Positions 22,291-32,696 of a stretch of 64,000 nucleotides of DNA are shown here, in pieces; the stretch's first letter is position 1, and each line of letters opens with the position of its first letter. Source of the DNA: Mesorhabditis belari (taxonomy: Eukaryota > Nematoda > Chromadorea > Rhabditida > Rhabditidae); contig CAUEEP010000307.1 of the NCBI GenBank assembly GCA_958450365.1, positions 124,001 to 188,000 on the forward strand. The letters are read 5' to 3'. The notes under the pieces are model-generated. The model was not told the DNA's origin and ran no database searches. It saw only the letters and a program-made list of their open reading frames with translations. Both the position numbers and the translations under genes were made by a program.

Positions 22291-22479
22291 CTGTGATTTA
22301 AGAATTGTTATTTTTCATGTTTTAATAGATATCTAGATGAGATAACTAGCTTGTCCAGAGATCTTAAATCGATAAAATAGATCTATAGATGATTATCAGA
22401 TAGCTAGAGCAGATAACTAGAGCAGATAACTTAGCTTGTCCAGAGATCTTAAATCGATAAGATAGAGCTATATCTACTT

Positions 22480-22862
22480 ATCAGATAACTAGATAAACCA
22501 GCTATAGCCATTCTCCAAAAAGCCTCTTCTCTTCAAGCATTCTTTATGCTTTTCCCTTAACAAAAACCTTTTCAATGCACTAAGTGCCACATTTTTTCTC
22601 TTTATTTTCTTCAATCTCTACCGTTTTTACCTCGTTTTCCATCAAATTCCCCTTTTTTGCCGTATCTTGAATGAAGAAGGCATCCAATTGCCCCTTGTCC
22701 ACACTCTAAATCACCGCAATGCACTGCTGGAGCTGTGATTGAAGCTGAAAAGTTTCATTTTCATTGATCCCCTCAAAAATAACTCTCTTATTTGTTTTCT
22801 TTTCCCAATTCAAATTCACTTCAACAATTTCCTTTTGATAATCTTTTCATAATACTTTGCTT
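22480..22862 (-). other. further coding-like islands, one with an in-frame TAG
   Basis: Two minus-strand islands look coding. The first, about 22853-22625, reads EIVEVNLNWEKKTNKRVIF... QLQSQLQQC, then a single in-frame TAG at 22706-22708, then continues in the same frame SVDKGQLDAFFIQDTAKKGN to a donor-like GAG|GTAAAA. The second, about 22577-22510, reads ALKRFLLREKHKECLKRRGF. A competing frame through the first island (VHCGDLECGQGAIGCLLH) is also open. These probably belong to the acidic-protein gene downstream, but phases cannot be reconciled without a frameshift or unusual splice site. Confidence 0.4.
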
Positions 22863-22954
22863 TGCTTTCTTTTTTTTCCTTTCTTTTCTTTTCTTCTCTT
22901 CTACAGCAAATTTTCCCTTAAACTTATTAAAGATTTAAGAAAAATCAGATTAAA

Positions 22955-23365
22955 AGACAGGCCAAACCAAGCCAGACCAAGCCAGACCAAGCCAGACCAA
23001 GCCAGACCAAGCCAGACCAAGCCAGACCAAGCCAGGTCAAGCCAGGCCAAGCCAAGCTAGGCCAAGCCAGGCTAAGCCAGGCTAAGCCAAGCCAAGCCAA
23101 GCCAAGCCAAACCAAGCCAAACCAAGCCAGACCAAGCCAAGCCAAGCCAAACCAAGCCAAACCAAGCCAAGCCAGGCCAAGCCAGGCCAAGCCAGGCCAA
23201 GCCAGACCAAGCCAGACCAAGCCAGACCAATCCAAGCCAAGCCAAGCCAAACCAAGCCAGACCAATCCAGGCCAAGCCAAGCCAGGCCAAACCAGGCCAA
23301 GCCAGGCCAAGCCAGACCAAACGAGACCAGGCTAAGCCAAGCCAGAGCAAGCCAAGCCAAGCTTT
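22955..23365. repeat. 10/15-bp CCAAGCCAGA array
   Basis: About 400 bp of CCAAGCCAGA, CCAAGCCAAG and CCAGGCCAAG units, G-depleted in blocks. Read on the minus strand it gives hydrophobic GLAWLGLAW ORFs, which are shadows. The flanks at 22900-22950 and 23385-23430 (AAACTTATTAAAGAYTTAAG) are similar to each other, so the array may lie within a local duplication. Confidence 0.9.
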
Positions 23366-23777
23366 TCTTTTCTTTTCTTCTACACCAAATTTTTCTGTAA
23401 ACTTATTAAAGACTTAAGAAAAATCTGATTAAAAACAAAAAAATCTAAAGAAATAACACTTTTAGATAACAAAAATCTATACCTAAATACATTTATTTGC
23501 TTTTTAAAAGGGGAAATCATCGCTTTTATCTATTTTATAAATTAGTCTTTATAAAAGTCATTTAAAAGTGAATTTCATTGCTAAAGGATTGATGAAATTA
23601 ATTAATTTTTGATTTTTTCTAGAAAATGAATGGATAATTGTGTGAGAAAGTCGAAAAAAATAGTTAAAAATGGTTAAAAATCACTGACGAAGTTGATCAT
23701 TTCCTGAATTGACAAGTCGACTCAACGTTGAATGATAAAGAGCACAACAGAATCTGAAAAATTCTCATGCGAATCGA

Positions 23778-25051
23778 TCAATGAAACGTTTTTGATTTCA
23801 AAACAAACTTCACTGTCGGCTTGGCAATCATCTTTAGTTGAATGTTTTGCGATGCGATCACGTATTTGAGAAAATTTGGGTTAAACGCTCGCAAATGGAG
23901 AAGCGAACAGCGCGGAATTGGACCACAAATCTCTCCAAAAATACTCTAAAAAAGATTAAATAATCGCTTTTGATTTGAATTAGTTTTAAAAAGCAAAAAA
24001 ATATCTAATTGAAAGTGTTTAGTCTCGATTGTTGAAAGCTGAATGACTTGGACAAATCGTAATTGGCTTTCTAGATTGGCTGGAAGCTGAATAACTTCAA
24101 GAAATCATAACTAGCTTTCTAGGCTAGCTAAAAGCTGACTTCAACAAATCATAACTAGCTTTCTAAGTTGGCTGGAAGCTCATAGACTTCTACAGATCAT
24201 AACTAGCTTCCTAGATTGGCTGAAAGCTCATAGACTTCTACAGATCATAACTAGCTTTCTAAGTTGGCTGAAAGCTCATAGACTTCTACAGATCATAACT
24301 AGCTTTCTAAGTTGGCTGGAAGCTCATAGACTTCTACAGATCATAACTAGCTTCCTAGATTGGCTGGAAGCTGAAAGCCTTCAACAAATCATAACTAGCT
24401 TTCTAGATTGGCTTTGCACTGATTTAAAATCGAATTTCATAAACGAGCCCATTAGTTTAAAACCAATTTGTTACAGTTACAAGCTTTATATTTCCTTTTT
24501 CTCTCCAGCACTCACCTCTGTTTCTTTATCATCATCGTATTCATCGTTTTCCTGGTGCAGAATCCCTGAATCAACACACTCGAAAAGTCCGACCTATAGA
24601 AGAAATTGGTGAGAGAAAATAAAGCAAAAAAAAGCCTCGGGATTGAACCCTTGATCTCTTGACTATGAAACGATGCTCTTAGCCACTCGGCCATGGAGGC
24701 AATAATTCGTTAGGCAAAAAGACAGCTAGATAAAGCGGCTAGATAAAGAAACTCTACCTTTCCAGCATTTTTCGAGAATCGTGGATCTTTCGTTTCGAAT
24801 TCAAGATATCCACAAGATGATGACGATGATGGGCATTCAATTGGCGGACTTAAACCTTTCGTTGAAACATTTCGTTCACCCGTTCGACAGAAAAGCTAAA
24901 AATTTGACTTGAAACACTTTGAATTTGAAAAGCATAGAGTTTTTTTATGTTTTCAATCATTTACTTTGACATTGTATGGTGCTAGCGGGAGCTCATCTCC
25001 TTTCAACACTGAGATAAACGTGGAAAAGAGAAAAATTAGCCTCAAATGCAT
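23778..25051 (-). CDS. small secreted Cys-containing protein, 4 exons, 156 aa
   Basis: Exons 25051-24965, 24895-24758, 24593-24516 and 23945-23778 are all phase 0 and give 156 aa with stop TGA at 23778. A clear signal peptide (MHLRLIFLFSTFISVLKG) predicts secretion. The mature part has six or so Cys (LFCRTGERN; IECPSS; SSCGYLEF; GLFECVDSG; GEICGPIPRC), suggesting a small disulfide-bonded fold such as a Ly6/three-finger-like domain, but spacing alone does not prove it. There is an acidic patch (NDEYDDDKETE) at the end of exon 3. Exon 4 carries a longer basic C-terminus without a membrane anchor. Intron 2 contains a tRNA-like sequence and intron 3 a roughly 60-bp repeat array. Function unknown. 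Confidence 0.72.
24030..24425. repeat. tandem repeat of about 57-60 bp in an intron
   Basis: Seven or so copies of a unit containing TCATAACTAGCTTTCTA, GGCTGGAAGCT and CATAGACTTCTACAGA, diverging at the edges. It lies in intron 3 of the small secreted-protein gene. Confidence 0.85.
24634..24700 (-). pseudogene. tRNA-like sequence, degenerate
   Basis: Minus-strand sequence begins GCCTCCATGGCCGAGTGG, a typical acceptor/D-arm start of Ser/Leu-type tRNAs, and ends with GGGTTCAATCCC (a T-arm) and GAGGC, which pairs with the 5' GCCTC, then a run of T. The anticodon stem does not pair well, the 3' acceptor strand is shortened and no anticodon can be assigned safely. It is 67 nt long. It lies inside intron 2 of the secreted-protein gene, same strand. 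It is a tRNA pseudogene or an unusual tRNA. Confidence 0.5.
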
Positions 25052-25289
25052 CACATCACTCGTTGAGGGCTGAAAAGTTGAAGAAATTTGAATAAAATTT
25101 GATGAATTGAAGAGAAGATTGGGAAAGCTTGGGAAAGCTTGGGGAATTGTTAGTGAAAGAGGAGGGGAAAGCTGATGAACAATTAGCAATCAATCTTAAG
25201 TTTGTCGAATTGTTGAAATACAAGAGAAAGTGAAGAATTTGTGAAATGATATCAACTCTTTTGGATGGCTTGAGTTGATGAGAGGTTTG

Positions 25290-25925
25290 AGATTCATTTG
25301 TCAAGCTATGAGGTTGATTTGCCGAGCTTTGAGCTTGATTTGCTTTGAGATTGACTTGTCAAGCTATGAGATTGCTTTGCTTTGAGATTGACTTGTCAAG
25401 CTTTGAGATTGACTTGTCAAGCTCTGAGATTGCTTTGCTTTGAGATTGACTTGTCAAGCTTTGAGATTGACTTGTCAAGCTTTGAGATTGACTTGTCAAG
25501 CTTTGAGATTGACTTGTCAAGCTTTGAGATTGACTTGTCAAGCTCTGAGATTGCTTTGCTTTGAGATTGACTTGTCAAGCTTTGAGATTGACTTGTCAAG
25601 CTTTGAGATTGACTTGTCAAGCTTTGAGATTGACTTGTCAAGCTATGAGATTGCTTTGCTTTGAGATTGACTTGTCAAGCTTTGAGATGGACTTGTCAAG
25701 CTTTGAGATTGACTTGTCAAGCTTTGAGATTGACTTGTCAAGCTATGAGATTGCTTTGCTTTGAGATTGACTTGTCAAGCTTTGAGATTGACTTGTCAAG
25801 CTTTGAGATTGACTTGTCAAGCTTTGAGATTGACTTGTCAAGCTCTGAGATTGCTTTGCTTTGAGATTGACTTGTCAAGCTTTGAGCTTGTTTTATCAAG
25901 CTTTGAGATTGATTTGCCGCTTTGT
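25290..25925. repeat. 21-bp minisatellite with about 100-bp higher-order unit
   Basis: Unit TTGAGATTGACTTGTCAAGC in about 28 copies. Every four to six units is a block with TGAGATTGCTTTGC, producing a higher-order period near 100 bp. Homogeneity suggests recent amplification by whole higher-order units. All ORFs in this stretch, on both strands, are repeat readings. Confidence 0.92.
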
Positions 25926-26624
25926 TTTGCTCAAATTCGTGACTTGAAATCGAATTCAAAAGAATTCAAAAGAAAACTGAATGAAAATAAAGATTTGATC
26001 AAATGTGGAAACGTAAAAGCTTCCCTATTAAGCACTTATTTGGTAGTTAATGCTTGAGAAAGCTTGAATAACAATCTTATCGTTTCCAAAGCTTGAATAG
26101 GATATTATCATTTGAATTGGATGGTTTGAGAAGAGGTTGAGAGGTTGATGAGAGCTTTGCAATTGATTTGTCAAAAGCTGTCGCTGGAATTTGTGAATCT
26201 TATCATTTCTAAAGATGCTTTTAAGCTAGAAATGATTGCTGAATTGGATAGAGCCTTGAAAAGCAAGAATAATAATAATAGAAAAGCATTCTCTTCTATT
26301 AGAGTAAATACAATAAAATTTATAAACAAAGATCTCTGATAATGATAAAGTTGAATGGAAAGTTTAAGTTTGATTAAATTGATCTTTAAGCGTTTAACAG
26401 ATCTAACAAAGCAACGGGGAAATCTCTCTTTAAACGAGTAACAAAGAGTTTTTATGGTAAACAGGGGAATTGAGCTGAGGTAAGTCTGGGCGACAAGAGT
26501 GGACAACTGTCTTTGACACGACTCATCCCCAGCTCCTCTCTCCTCTCTCCTCTCCCCGATCCACACATTACACCGATCACTCTCTTCATCCCAAATCTCT
26601 TCATTCATTTTCTTATGAAATACT

Positions 26625-27030
26625 TAAGAAAGCTTTAAGAAAGCTTCTCTTAAAGCTTTCTTAAAGCTTCCTTAAAAAGCTTTTCTTAAAAAGCTTTCCT
26701 GAAAAGCCTTCTTAAAAAGCTTTCTTAAAAAGCTCTTAAAGAGCTCTTAAAAAGCTTTCTTAAAGCTTTCTTCAAGTCTTCTTAAAGCTTTCTTAAAGCC
26801 TTCTTAAAGCTTTCTTAAAGCCTTCTTAAATAGCTCTTAAAAAGCCCTTCAAAAGCTCTTCAAAAGCCCTTCAAAAGCTTTCTTAAAGCCTTCTTAAAGC
26901 TTTCTTAAAGCCTTCTTAAATAGCTCTTAAAAAGCCCTTCAAAAGCCCTTCAAAAGCTTTCTTAAAGCCTTCTTAAACCCTTCTTAAACCATTTTCTTAT
27001 TAAAAATCTTTTTAAGAAAGCTTTTTAAGT
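26625..27030. repeat. AAGCTTTCTTAA-type low-complexity array
   Basis: About 400 bp of CTTTCTTAAAGC and CCTTCTTAAAGC units with internal larger duplications. No coding potential. The flanking 26000-26625 and 27030-27720 stretches show nothing supportable besides short AT-rich ORFs. Confidence 0.85.
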
Positions 27031-27722
27031 TATTTTCAGCATTTTTAAGTCTTTTTCTTTCAAAATTAGGTATAAATTTTGATTTTTAACAAAACAAAGA
27101 CAAGAATTTTCATTTTAAATAACAAGAGATTCAAAAACAGTTAGATTTAAAGCTTTAAAGCTGGTTTGAGCTTTTTTTTTGATTAAAATACATCTATTTT
27201 TACGAAAAATCATTAAACATTAGTTTTTATGTTGTTCAAATTAAGATTCAAATTCAAATTAATTAAAAAGATTCGATAAATCAATCACAGAGTATGATGT
27301 GGACTTAAAAATAACTTTAAAAAAACAAAAGTAGCTAATAAAATGACAAAAAAAACCGGTCTGGTTAAGTTGAAAATGATGTGAGAAATGTGAAAATGCA
27401 AAAATTTCTAAGCAAAAGAAAGTCTGATATCGGATTTAAAAAAGCAAAAAAAAAGAGAAAACATTACACATTTTTGTTATAATAAAAAAAGAAAAACGGA
27501 AGAAATAGTGAAAACAATGAAACGTGTGTGTAAAAGATCTCAATTTTGAGTTTCATTTTATCAAATAATATTCCCAAGCTTTCGAGCTTTAAAAGCTTTG
27601 ATCTTTAAAAGCTTTGAGCTTCTTTAAAAGCTTTGAGATTCTTTAAAAGCTTTGAGCTTTTGAGCTTTGAGCTTTTGAGCTTTAAAAGCTTCTTTAAAAA
27701 ACAAATGATGATGATGATGATG

Positions 27723-29168
27723 AATACCATATTTTCTCTAATAGTTTCTCTAATCTCTAATAGTGCACCACAAAGATGCGACAATGCCGAGTTGATGACG
27801 ATTTTCGGGTTTCCAAGCTTCCACAGAAGCTCAATACTCAAATCCCTCACTAGATCTCATCGTCACCTACATTTTCCGATCTCATATCAATAGGTTCTGA
27901 TAAGCGGTTCTCGAGATTTCGAGGAATTTAAGCAAAGCTTAAATTGCAAAGCAAAGCTTTAAGCAAAGTATTAAAGAGAATTGTTAGCTACATTTTCCGA
28001 CCTCACATCGATATGTTCTCATAAGCGGTTCTCGAGATTTCGAGGAATTTAGACGACGCTCTTGGTGCACTAGTATTAGAGAAAATATTATCAAATTTAA
28101 GAAATGTTTAAGCAAATTCGAGGAAATTTGAGTAAATTTAAGCAAATTTGAGTTAAATTTGAGGAAATTTGAGTAAATTTGAGTAAATTCAATCTTTCTA
28201 TCAACGTAAAGTTGTGCAGAGCATTCATTCAGTCATAATCATTCTAAAAAAATAAAAACCTATGCTCGATATTCGCTTAAAAAAAGACAAGATTACGGTA
28301 TTCTGGCGATATAGTCTTTCTAAAAGAAAGCTAAACTTTTCACTTTTCACTTTGCATTCAATCAAATATAAACCTTACTTTCAGTTTAATCCTTCGGCTT
28401 GTGTTGAACGAGAATTTCGGTGTGATGGAGAGTTCGACAATCCGCTAGCGGGCGAGCTTGAAACAAGCAATTTCGAGCAATTTCTCTGTGGGATACATTC
28501 AGTTAAAACAAGAGGAATCAATCTCATGAATAAAAAACAAAAAAATGCTTTTTTATATAAAAATAAAGTATTTATAAAGAAAATTTATGTAAATTTTATT
28601 AAAAAAATATTATTTTATCGATTAGATATAAAAAAAAAGCAGTAGGATAAGGCAAAAGAAAGGAATTAGCGTATTCTCTCTGATAGTAGTGCAGTTGATG
28701 ACGATTTTCGGGTTTCCAAGCTTCCACAGAAGCTCAACCCTCAAATCCCTCACTAGATCTCATCGTTAGCTACATTTTCCGACCGCAAATCAATAGGTTT
28801 TGATAAATGGTTCTCGAGATTTCGAGGAATTTAGGCAGAGCTTTAGATGCACTACTATTAGAGAGAATACGGTACTTGAGCAGCTGGCCGACCGGTTATG
28901 GAGTCTTGTCTCTTCAGCGGAAGGTCGAGGGTTCAATCACGCTGGTAAGATAAGGCAACATCACACTTTAGCCACCAACAGTCCAGTTGATGACGATTTT
29001 CGGGTCTCCAAGCTTTCACAGAAGCTCAACACTCAAATCCCTCACTAGATCTCATCGTTAGCTACATTTTTCGACCGCAAATCAATAGGTTCTGATAAAC
29101 GGTTCTCAAGATTTCGAGGAATTTAGGCAAAGCTTTAAATGCATTAATATTAGAGAGAATACGGTAAA
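27723..29168. mobile_element. cluster of three or four copies of one MITE-like family
   Basis: Copies at about 27745-28092, 28665-28873 and 28980-29166 share GTTGATGACGATTTTCGG, CAGAAGCTCAA, CTCACTAGATCTCATCG and TTCTCGAGATTTCGAGGAA. Copies begin with CTCTAATAGT- or CTCTGATAGT-like ends and finish with ATTAGAGAGAATACGG, the inverted form, so they have short terminal inverted repeats. Between the last two copies (about 28875-28960) is a tRNA-like patch containing GGTCGAGGGTTCAATCACG. Confidence 0.65.
28389..28560 (+). other. possible orphan exon of a Cys-containing protein
   Basis: After an acceptor-like ACTTTCAG at about 28375-28383, an open frame reads FNPSACVEREFRCDGEFDNP and later NFEQFLCGIH, then becomes AT-rich low-complexity sequence. 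Three Cys and balanced composition differ from the neighbours, but no upstream exon or downstream donor can be placed, and the exon sits between MITE copies. It could be a remnant moved with them. Confidence 0.3.
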
Positions 29169-29410
29169 TAATGAATGAGAAAATTCTTCAAAAGAAAATA
29201 AAATAAAGAAATTATGAATAGAATAAATGTTTTTTTGTTTTTCGCTAATTAAAAATCATTCTTTATCATAGATATTCAATTCTTTATGGCATTTAAAATA
29301 TATACAAATTTAAAACGATTAAAACAGCTCATTAACATTAACGAAATCAAATCTCGAAACGGAAAGCTTATCCAAGTTAAAGCCTCATTTGAAATCGGGG
29401 AAAATCGCTG

Positions 29411-29625
29411 GTTTAAAATGCTTTTAAATGCTTTTAAATGCTTTTAAATGCTTTTAAATGCTTTTAAATGCTTTTAAATGCTTTTAAATGCTTTTAAATG
29501 GTTTTAAATGCTTTTAAATGGTTTAAAATGGTTTTAAATGGTTTTAAATGGTTTAAAATGATTTTAAAATGATTCTAAAATGATTTTAAAATGATTCTAA
29601 AATGATTTTAAAATGAAAAAAAACG
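29411..29625. repeat. 10-bp CTTTTAAATG array grading into 11-bp units
   Basis: Identical CTTTTAAATG units at the left drift into GTTTTAAATG and then ATTTTAAAATG/ATTCTAAAATG at the right, a gradient of divergence along one array. Confidence 0.9.
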
Positions 29626-29760
29626 TTTTCAAAAAAGTAAATAAAGTGTCAATATTTATAAGAAATTTAAATGCAAATTGATTCAATTCCATTTGATTCA
29701 ATTGCCTCATTTCATCACCGAAACCCTTTTGATCCCCTTCCCATCACCGCCCGTCCAGTT

Positions 29761-29832
29761 GGGGGTATAGCTCAGTGGTAGAGCGCTCGCTTAGCATGCG
29801 AGAGGTCTGGGGTTCAATTCCCCATACCTCCA
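29761..29832 (+). tRNA. tRNA-Ala (anticodon AGC)
   Basis: A 72-nt cloverleaf: acceptor GGGGGTA pairs with TACCTCC plus discriminator A; D-arm AGCTCAGTGGTAGAGC; anticodon stem CTCGC/GCGAG with loop TTAGCAT giving AGC; T-arm GGGGTTCAATTCCCC. B-box GGTTCAATTC is intact. A short T-rich tract follows. The same gene recurs at 31425-31496 (minus) and 35413-35484 (plus). Confidence 0.97.
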
Positions 29833-30047
29833 AGAAGTTTTTGTTTTTCTTTAAAAAAGAAAAGATTTCTGTAAGAGGTGGAGATTTCAGCTATAACAGC
29901 TTTGATTCAAAACTATCAAAGCTGTTTAAAGAGAACAAATCCAAGAGAAAAATGAAGATCATTTGATTTGGTTTAAATTCACTCCGATCTATTAAGCGGA
30001 TTTGATTTGACTCCGATTTCCTCAAAAATCAACACTCAAAATCCTTC

Positions 30048-30275
30048 AATAGTACTTTCCAGTCGTACTTTCAATAGTACTTTCCAGTCGTACTTTCAAT
30101 AGTACTTTCCAGTCGTACTTTCAATAGTACTTTCCAGTCGTACTTTCAATTGTACTTTCAATCGTACTTTCAATAGTACTTTCCAGTCGTACTTTCAATA
30201 GTACTTTCCAGTCGTACTTTCAATTGTACTTTCCAGTCGTACTTTCAATTGTACTTTCAATCGTACTTTCCAAAG
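30048..30275. repeat. 26-bp minisatellite (AATAGTACTTTCCAGTCGTA)
   Basis: About nine units of CAATAGTACTTTCC-AGTCGTACTTT with internal half-unit variants. The surrounding 29840-31040 region has no supportable gene; 30720-30815 is a short array of AATTGCTTTTAAAG units. Confidence 0.88.
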
Positions 30276-31045
30276 TCAAAGTCAAAGTCAAACTCTTTCT
30301 TGAATCAAAGCATTTCTTTGTGTTTTTTTGAGAGAAGTCTGAAAAAAAAAGCAAATGGTCAACCATCTGTTCAATGAGCGAAAGCAAAAAGATCCGATCG
30401 TGGCTGAACAATCGTTTTCTTTGAAACTCGCCTACTATACAACTCTTCGTGTTTATGGATTCCTCTTTTTAAAACACCATTTCAATCATTCTAAACAAAT
30501 AAAAACACTTTTATTCAATTCAATTTTTGAATCGAAATCTCCTAAAAGATTTACCCCAAATTTTTTCCCTCAATTTCTCAGCATATTCTTCTTTTAGTTG
30601 TTTGTTCTTTACTTGAAGCTCTCAAAAAAAAAAACCAAATTTTGCACCCTCAATTCAAACAATTCTCGAGTTTTTTCTTGATTTTCATTGATTTCTTTGT
30701 CTTTACCAATCAATCACCAAAAAAGGATTGCTTTTAAAGAATTGCGTTTAAAGGATTGCTTTTAAAGAATTGCTTTTAAAGGTTTGCTTTTAAAGAATTG
30801 CTTTTAAAGCCGATTTTTCTCAAATTACCAACTTCTTTCTTTAAATTAAGCAAAAGACCATAAATTTCCCGTAAAAAGAGACTAAAGATTGATTGCTTTT
30901 TAAAGCAAAAAAAGCAAATTATCATGAAACTTTGACTTTCTTGATCTTTCTTTAACTTTCTTTAACTTTCTTTCTTTCTTGTCTTTCTTTTTCTTTCTTT
31001 TTCTTTCTTTATCAATTAATTTCTCTTAGATTCTCCCCAACAAAA

Positions 31046-31932
31046 ATGACTCGATTAATTGGAAACTTTCTCATGTTTATATCAACTGCATTCACACTGA
31101 ATATTGATGGAAAGGTAGATCTAGATCTATCAAAAAAACAAAAACCAATCCTCTTCTAGATCCTCTGCCCAAACGGCTTTCAAGTCTATAAAAGCGATTT
31201 TTCGCTTTACACTCAAAAGGGATCTGGTTTGTTTGAAGGAATACTTTAGCTTACTCGGAAATCGTTTAGAACCGCTTTACCGTCACTCGGAAATGAACAA
31301 TGCCGAGTTTTGCGTCTCAACAGAACCCCTGCAGTTAAAGAGAGGAGAAAGACTTGTGCTGAACATCGACTACACGTGTAGAATGCTTTCAAAAGTAAAT
31401 TTTTCCCAAAAGCAAAGGCATTCTTGGAGGTATAGGGAATTGAACCCCAGACCTCTCGCATGCTAAGCGAGCGCTCTACCACTGAGCTATACCCCTATCT
31501 GGTTGAGGGTAATGGGAAGGGGATCAAAAGAGGTTTGGCGGCGAAATGACGCAATTTTGGAATTGCGTCATTTCGCCGTTTAAATTTGCATTTAAAAGCT
31601 AGACAAAAATTCGCTAAATGGTAATGTTTAAATGGAAATTTTTTCCAAATGCTTGCGCCTAATTTTAAGCAAAATTCACGCATCAATTGCACCAAAAAAG
31701 ATGTTTTTTCTTTTATCTGGAGCGCACAGCACGTATTGACATGGGTAATTTTGTGAATAAATCACTTTTTCAGGTTTGCTCCTATTCGGATTCAATGAAA
31801 GTGCCAATGTTGCTTAAATCGCCATTCAAGCCCCGTTTCGAGGCAAGCGATGAGAAAAAGATCAAATGTGGACGGCTTAAATTCAATCCAGAAGAGATTG
31901 AAGCGAAATACTTGATGTTCGTTCATCCTTAG
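31046..31932 (+). CDS. small secreted Cys-containing protein with a probable frameshift, 3 exons
   Basis: Exons 31046-31114, 31160-31394 and 31774-31932. Exon 1 encodes a signal peptide (MTRLIGNFLMFISTAFTLNI). Exon 2 begins ILCPNGFQVYKSDFSLY in phase and ends NIDYTCRMLSK in phase with exon 3 (VCSYSDSMKVPMLLKSPF... ending YLMFVHP and TAG). Exon 2 is 235 nt, one more than a multiple of three, and the frame changes between YTQKG and LVCLKEYFSLL. A one-base insertion there (AAAAGGG at about 31217) or a pseudogene is likely. About six Cys are present, as in small extracellular disulfide domains. Intron 2 contains an antisense tRNA-Ala. Family unknown. Confidence 0.6.
31425..31496 (-). tRNA. tRNA-Ala (AGC), intronic and antisense, slightly diverged
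   Basis: The minus strand gives a near-identical copy of the tRNA at 29761. Two differences are seen: the first acceptor base is A instead of G, which mispairs with C72, and the T-stem has TTCCCTA instead of TTCCCCA, a tolerable G-U pair. A- and B-box motifs are intact. It lies wholly inside intron 2 of the secreted-protein gene on the opposite strand. About 35 bp of 5' flank (GATCCCCTTCCCAT...) matches the flank of the 29761 copy, so the flank was duplicated too. Functionality is uncertain. Confidence 0.85.
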
Positions 31933-32282
31933 ATTGCTTGGAGTTGATAAAAACTCCAGTTAAACTGGAGTTGATTTCTTTTTTCTTTTTCTTTTTCTTT
32001 TGCTTTCTTTTTTTAGCTTTCTTTTCTGAATCCTTTAAATCTTTTGATTGAATAAAATTAATTTATTATTTAGCTCATCTATAAATATACAAATATGATA
32101 TTGAAAAATTCGACATGGATTTTTTTGAAAGAATAAACCGGCAATTGCATTGGTGAAATGGTGAGATTTGAGGAAAGAATTGTGTTGAGCTGATTCTTGA
32201 GCAAAGCTTGCTGTTGTCGATGATGAGAAACACTGGAATAAGAGAAATGAGCAATGGTTTGCACTGTGATAGTCACCGTATC

Positions 32283-32685
32283 TCGTCTAGAATCCCTAGA
32301 ATCCCTAGAATCGCCTACGATCCTCTACGATCCCCTAAGATCCCCTACGATCCCCTACGATCCCCTACGATCCCCTACGATCCCCTATGATCCCCTACGA
32401 TCCCCTACGATCGCCTACGATCGCCTAGAGCTACAGCTATAGCTACAGGGATCGTAGGGGATTGTAGGCAATTGTAGGGATTGTAGACGAGATACCCTAC
32501 GATCCCTACGATCTCCTACGATCCCCTACAATCCCTGTAGCTATAGCTGTAGCTCTAGGCGATCGTAGGGATTGTAGACGAGATACCCTACGATCCCTAC
32601 GATCCCCTACGATCCCCTACAATCCCCTATAGCTACAGCTACAGCTACAGCAGCTACAGCTATAGCTATAGCTCCAGTTGGTCCC
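32283..32685. repeat. GATCCCCTAC array with internal inverted copies
   Basis: Ten-base units CTACGATCCC run left to right at 32310-32420, then the complement (GGGATCGTAGGGGATTGTAG) appears, then direct orientation again twice, separated by AGCTACAGCTATAGC tracts. The alternation creates several long hairpins. It lies directly downstream of the Cys/Gln-rich gene's 3' end at 32697. Confidence 0.88.
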
Positions 32686-32696
32686 TCTTTCTCACC

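Noticed and set aside
22945..23360. Long hydrophobic ORFs (GLAWLGLAW) on the minus strand
   Set aside because: Three frames are open because the DNA is a 10/15-bp tandem repeat; this is not a membrane protein.
25290..25925. CRISPR array
   Set aside because: Units are contiguous with no unique spacers, and the genome is eukaryotic.
25359..26057. ORFs with repeated QSQSLTS or LTCQALR
   Set aside because: 21-bp satellite readings; equally open on both strands.
28880..28960. tRNA gene suggested by GGTCGAGGGTTCAATC
   Set aside because: D- and anticodon arms do not fold and no anticodon is credible; recorded only as a tRNA-like patch in the MITE cluster.
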